Positions 40,275-41,818 of a DNA stretch of 41,818 nucleotides are shown here, piece by piece; position 1 is the first letter of the stretch; the number at the start of each line of letters is the position of its first letter. The position numbers and the translations under genes are program-made. Where the stretch lies: positions 1 through 41,818 of IMG/VR virus record IMGVR_UViG_3300006329_000045; one strand, 5' to 3'. The notes below the pieces were generated by a model. The model searched no databases and was not told the origin of the DNA. It saw only the letters and a program-made list of their open reading frames with translations. The DNA is from a virus.

Positions 40275-40466
40275 GATAATATAAGCATCACAATCACCTG
40301 ACACCTTAGTTCTCAAGTAATCTATAAGATACTCGTGAGCATCAGAGTTAAGATTCCTATCGCTAAGTATCTCAATTCTGTTTTGGTTCCATTCAGAACA
40401 AGACATCTCCCAATGGGAAGCATTATGTTCAGTAAGGAGTGTTGCCAGTAGTGTGAGTTCTATCAT
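40263..40466 (-). CDS. Small secreted protein, MIE type, copy 1
   Basis: 67 residues from ATG 40466, the first ATG after the predicted transcript start near 40479. MIELTLLATLLTEHNASHWE has a short hydrophobic start; the rest is polar with two cysteines (MSCSEWNQNR, SGDCDAYIIG). No family recognised. It is the first gene of a short unit continuing to the second MIE gene and the DUF4278-like gene. Confidence 0.6.
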   Translation of the reverse strand: MIELTLLATLLTEHNASHWEMSCSEWNQNRIEILSDRNLNSDAHEYLIDYLRTKVSGDCDAYIIGRK

Positions 40467-40485
40467 CTGGATGAACGATGTGTCT

Positions 40486-40514
40486 ATATTAACACATTCA
40501 CAGTATATATGCAA
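40486..40514 (-). promoter_or_regulatory. Sigma70-type promoter
   Basis: Minus strand TTGCAT (40509-40514), 17-base spacer, TAATAT (40486-40491), upstream of the MIE gene at 40263-40466. Confidence 0.6.
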
Positions 40515-40651
40515 GCACTTTTGTATTTTATGTTACAATTTTAGGAAGTTTTTAGATTTATGACGATTTTACGTCTAAATAATGGGTTTGTTTTCGTAAA
40601 AACCCTACACACGAAAAATTTTGGGGAATTTTTTTTGCGATATATTTGAAA
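40515..40651. other. AT-rich intergenic region with inverted repeats
   Basis: No gene seen. It contains GACG/CGTC arms (40562-40575), GGGTTT/AAACCC arms (40584-40605) and a plus-strand CTAAATA. It follows the stop of the module C copy and may end that transcript, but there is no clear T run on the minus strand. Confidence 0.45.
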
Positions 40652-40999
40652 TCACTTTCGCTTTTTGGTTTTGGTCGGTGCATTATTATACTTCCAGAGT
40701 GCAGGTTTAATCGTACCCTTTCCATAGTCTATGATCTTCAGACCTGTTTTAAACTTATCATAATACATATCAAACAAATGTACTCTTGAACCTCTAGTGA
40801 GATCACGACAGACCTTCTCGTTGTATTCATAAGTAACGATACACGCATCAGTAGGTGCGCTAGTAGTTGATACTTGTTCAAGAGTTCCATTCTCTACAAT
40901 AATCTCACAACCATACTCACTCTTATGATTTTCTTTTTCTTGACTTGTCCAAATTAATTCTTTCTTTTCTTTTGGTTCTGGTTTAGTTTTAGTTGTCAT
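40652..40999 (-). CDS. Module protein C, copy 2
   Basis: 115 residues. FDMYYDKFKTGLKIIDYGKG and TIKPALWK then a basic tail match the protein at 33861-34217. The middle region (ACIVTYEYNEKVCRDLTRG) corresponds to ALVEYTIGSETIHDLVMSQ in copy 1. Overlap of 4 bases with the DUF6433-like gene upstream is the same as in copy 1. Function unknown. Confidence 0.7.
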   Translation of the reverse strand: MTTKTKPEPKEKKELIWTSQEKENHKSEYGCEIIVENGTLEQVSTTSAPTDACIVTYEYNEKVCRDLTRGSRVHLFDMYYDKFKTGLKIIDYGKGTIKPALWKYNNAPTKTKKRK

Positions 41000-41571
41000 G
41001 ATCTACCACCCCATGTGATATCTGGATATGCTTCTGATACAATTTCTTTTGTAATTTTATATTTTTCTTCAAGATTTTTATCTTTTACAAGAACAATAAT
41101 CTCTGCCTCTAATGGATGTAATCCTTCAAGTATGTTGATGAACATAGTCTCTCTACGAATATTATTAAGACTATCATTACCACCTTTTAAAAAGTGATAG
41201 AAGTTTTTAAATTCTCTACGAATCGTAGTGTGTCCTTGCTTATCACTAGTTCCCATTGAAAAAGAACCTGTTTCATGCATTTTACGAACTTCTTCTGAAA
41301 TTCTTGTTGTTAATGTGCCACTATATGAAGTTTGTTCATCATATCCAGTATATGGTACTTCACCTTCTGGAAGAACTGATATAATAGTTTCATCAAAGTT
41401 CCATATGAATAATGCTTTCAAAGATGGATCTTCATATCTTTTTAAGACTTCAACTTTCTTTGCTTTCGACCTTTGCTTTGATGCAAGGTGAAATACCTCA
41501 AAGGCAAATGGTTTTAATGGAAGTTCAAGTGGATCTTTTTTAGTCGTCTTCTTCTTCGTTGTCGTTGTCAT
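40996..41571 (-). CDS. DUF6433-like protein, module protein B, copy 2
   Basis: 191 residues from ATG 41571. It is about 50 residues longer than copy 1: a lysine/threonine-rich start (MTTTTKKKTTKKD) and an insertion with ISEEVRKMHETGSFSMG. Shared anchors are FIWNFDETIISVLPEGEVPY, FINILEGLHPLEAEIIVLVK and ITKEIVSEAYPDITWGG. The TTG at 41583 is a less likely start. It overlaps module protein A by 32 bases. Confidence 0.76.
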   Translation of the reverse strand: MTTTTKKKTTKKDPLELPLKPFAFEVFHLASKQRSKAKKVEVLKRYEDPSLKALFIWNFDETIISVLPEGEVPYTGYDEQTSYSGTLTTRISEEVRKMHETGSFSMGTSDKQGHTTIRREFKNFYHFLKGGNDSLNNIRRETMFINILEGLHPLEAEIIVLVKDKNLEEKYKITKEIVSEAYPDITWGGRS

Positions 41572-41770
41572 AATTGTTTTCAAATCTAAATGCTACAATA
41601 TCATCTGGAACTAAGTTCCCATTTACATCAAACATCTCAGGATGTTGTCTTGGTATCTCTCGATAATTCATCATGTATTCTCTGGATACCCATCCTGCGA
41701 GTATTCCTATCACTAATGATAAGAATGATACAGGTAGTGCGAGCACTAATACGATGTCTAAATCAGACAT
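41540..41770 (-). CDS. Module protein A, copy 2: single-span membrane protein
   Basis: 76 residues. MSDLDIVLVLALPVSFLSLV, then a GILAGW end of the transmembrane segment and YMMNYREIPRQHPEMFDVNG, then an acidic tail. The HPEM.D.NG.P block matches the paralogue at 34668-34952. AAGAGGT precedes the ATG and a late box lies 21 bases upstream. Confidence 0.72.
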   Translation of the reverse strand: MSDLDIVLVLALPVSFLSLVIGILAGWVSREYMMNYREIPRQHPEMFDVNGNLVPDDIVAFRFENNYDNDNEEEDD

Positions 41771-41790
41771 GTTACCTCTTGTACTTGACT

Positions 41791-41798
41791 TATTTATA
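41791..41798 (-). promoter_or_regulatory. T4-type late promoter box TATAAATA
   Basis: Minus strand box, 21 bases before the ATG of module protein A copy 2; it would start the second three-gene module as a late unit. Confidence 0.7.
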
Positions 41799-41818
41799 GT
41801 AGTAATTTAATTATACTT

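Noticed and set aside
40230-40480. Glutamine riboswitch (glnA or Downstream-peptide RNA) suggested by CGTTCATCC
   Set aside because: The second conserved half, GGAAGTAGG, is not present near either copy, so only a partial match exists.
40669-40720. CRISPR or short-repeat array in the AT-rich region near the right end
   Set aside because: No regularly spaced repeats were found; only isolated inverted repeats are present.

Overview
The window is about 41.8 kb of AT-rich DNA from a T4-like cyanophage (tailed myovirus of marine Prochlorococcus or Synechococcus). The evidence is a T4-type baseplate and head set (gp4, gp5, gp26, gp27, gp48, gp53, a gp54/tail-tube-fold protein), the T4 replication and late-transcription set (gp32, gp33, gp59), T4-type late promoter boxes (TATAAATA), and host-derived cyanobacterial genes: heme oxygenase, CP12, an NdhS-like protein, DUF1825 and DUF4278 proteins. 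The low GC content fits a Prochlorococcus-type host, but the host cannot be fixed from sequence alone.

Layout. Positions 1-12610 (minus strand) hold three very large tail-fibre or baseplate structural genes; the first runs out of the window at position 1. Positions 12650-15070 (minus) form an accessory block: a basic tail-anchored protein, an orphan DNA methyltransferase, a 27-residue membrane peptide, a glycine-zipper lipoprotein and two small proteins. Positions 15073-25664 (minus) are the baseplate hub and tail operon: a separate needle protein, gp5, CP12, gp27, two large tape-measure-like proteins, gp51/gp26 and a tail-tube-fold protein. Positions 25700-28198 are the only plus-strand operon: gp4, an unknown, gp48 and gp53. 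It diverges from the hub operon at a late-promoter region and ends at a bidirectional terminator. Positions 28275-35632 (minus) form the replication and metabolism operon: glutaredoxin, a three-gene conserved phage module, ThyX, heme oxygenase, PhoH, a PD-(D/E)XK nuclease, gp33, gp59, DUF1825 and gp32, with gp32 also having its own consensus promoter. Positions 35690-39990 (minus) are a chain of very small overlapping genes, many encoding membrane peptides, with an NdhS-like gene, a cupin, a gene split by a frameshift, and a secreted beta-rich protein behind a promoter/operator and a structured leader. Positions 40027-41818 (minus) hold small MIE-type proteins and a second, diverged copy of the three-gene module.

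The most notable signals are: a probable programmed -1 frameshift joining gp26 to a gp51-like tail (slippery T TTT TTC at 24282-24288); a CP12 gene placed between gp27 and gp5 with coupled start and stop codons; an NdhS-like photosynthetic NDH subunit gene; duplication of a whole three-gene module; three terminators whose hairpin supplies the -35 hexamer of the next promoter; and a 22-bp palindrome overlapping the promoter of the secreted protein. Start codons were adjusted where Shine-Dalgarno sites, promoters or gene overlaps pointed to an internal start. No tRNA, CRISPR array, insertion sequence or integrase was seen.
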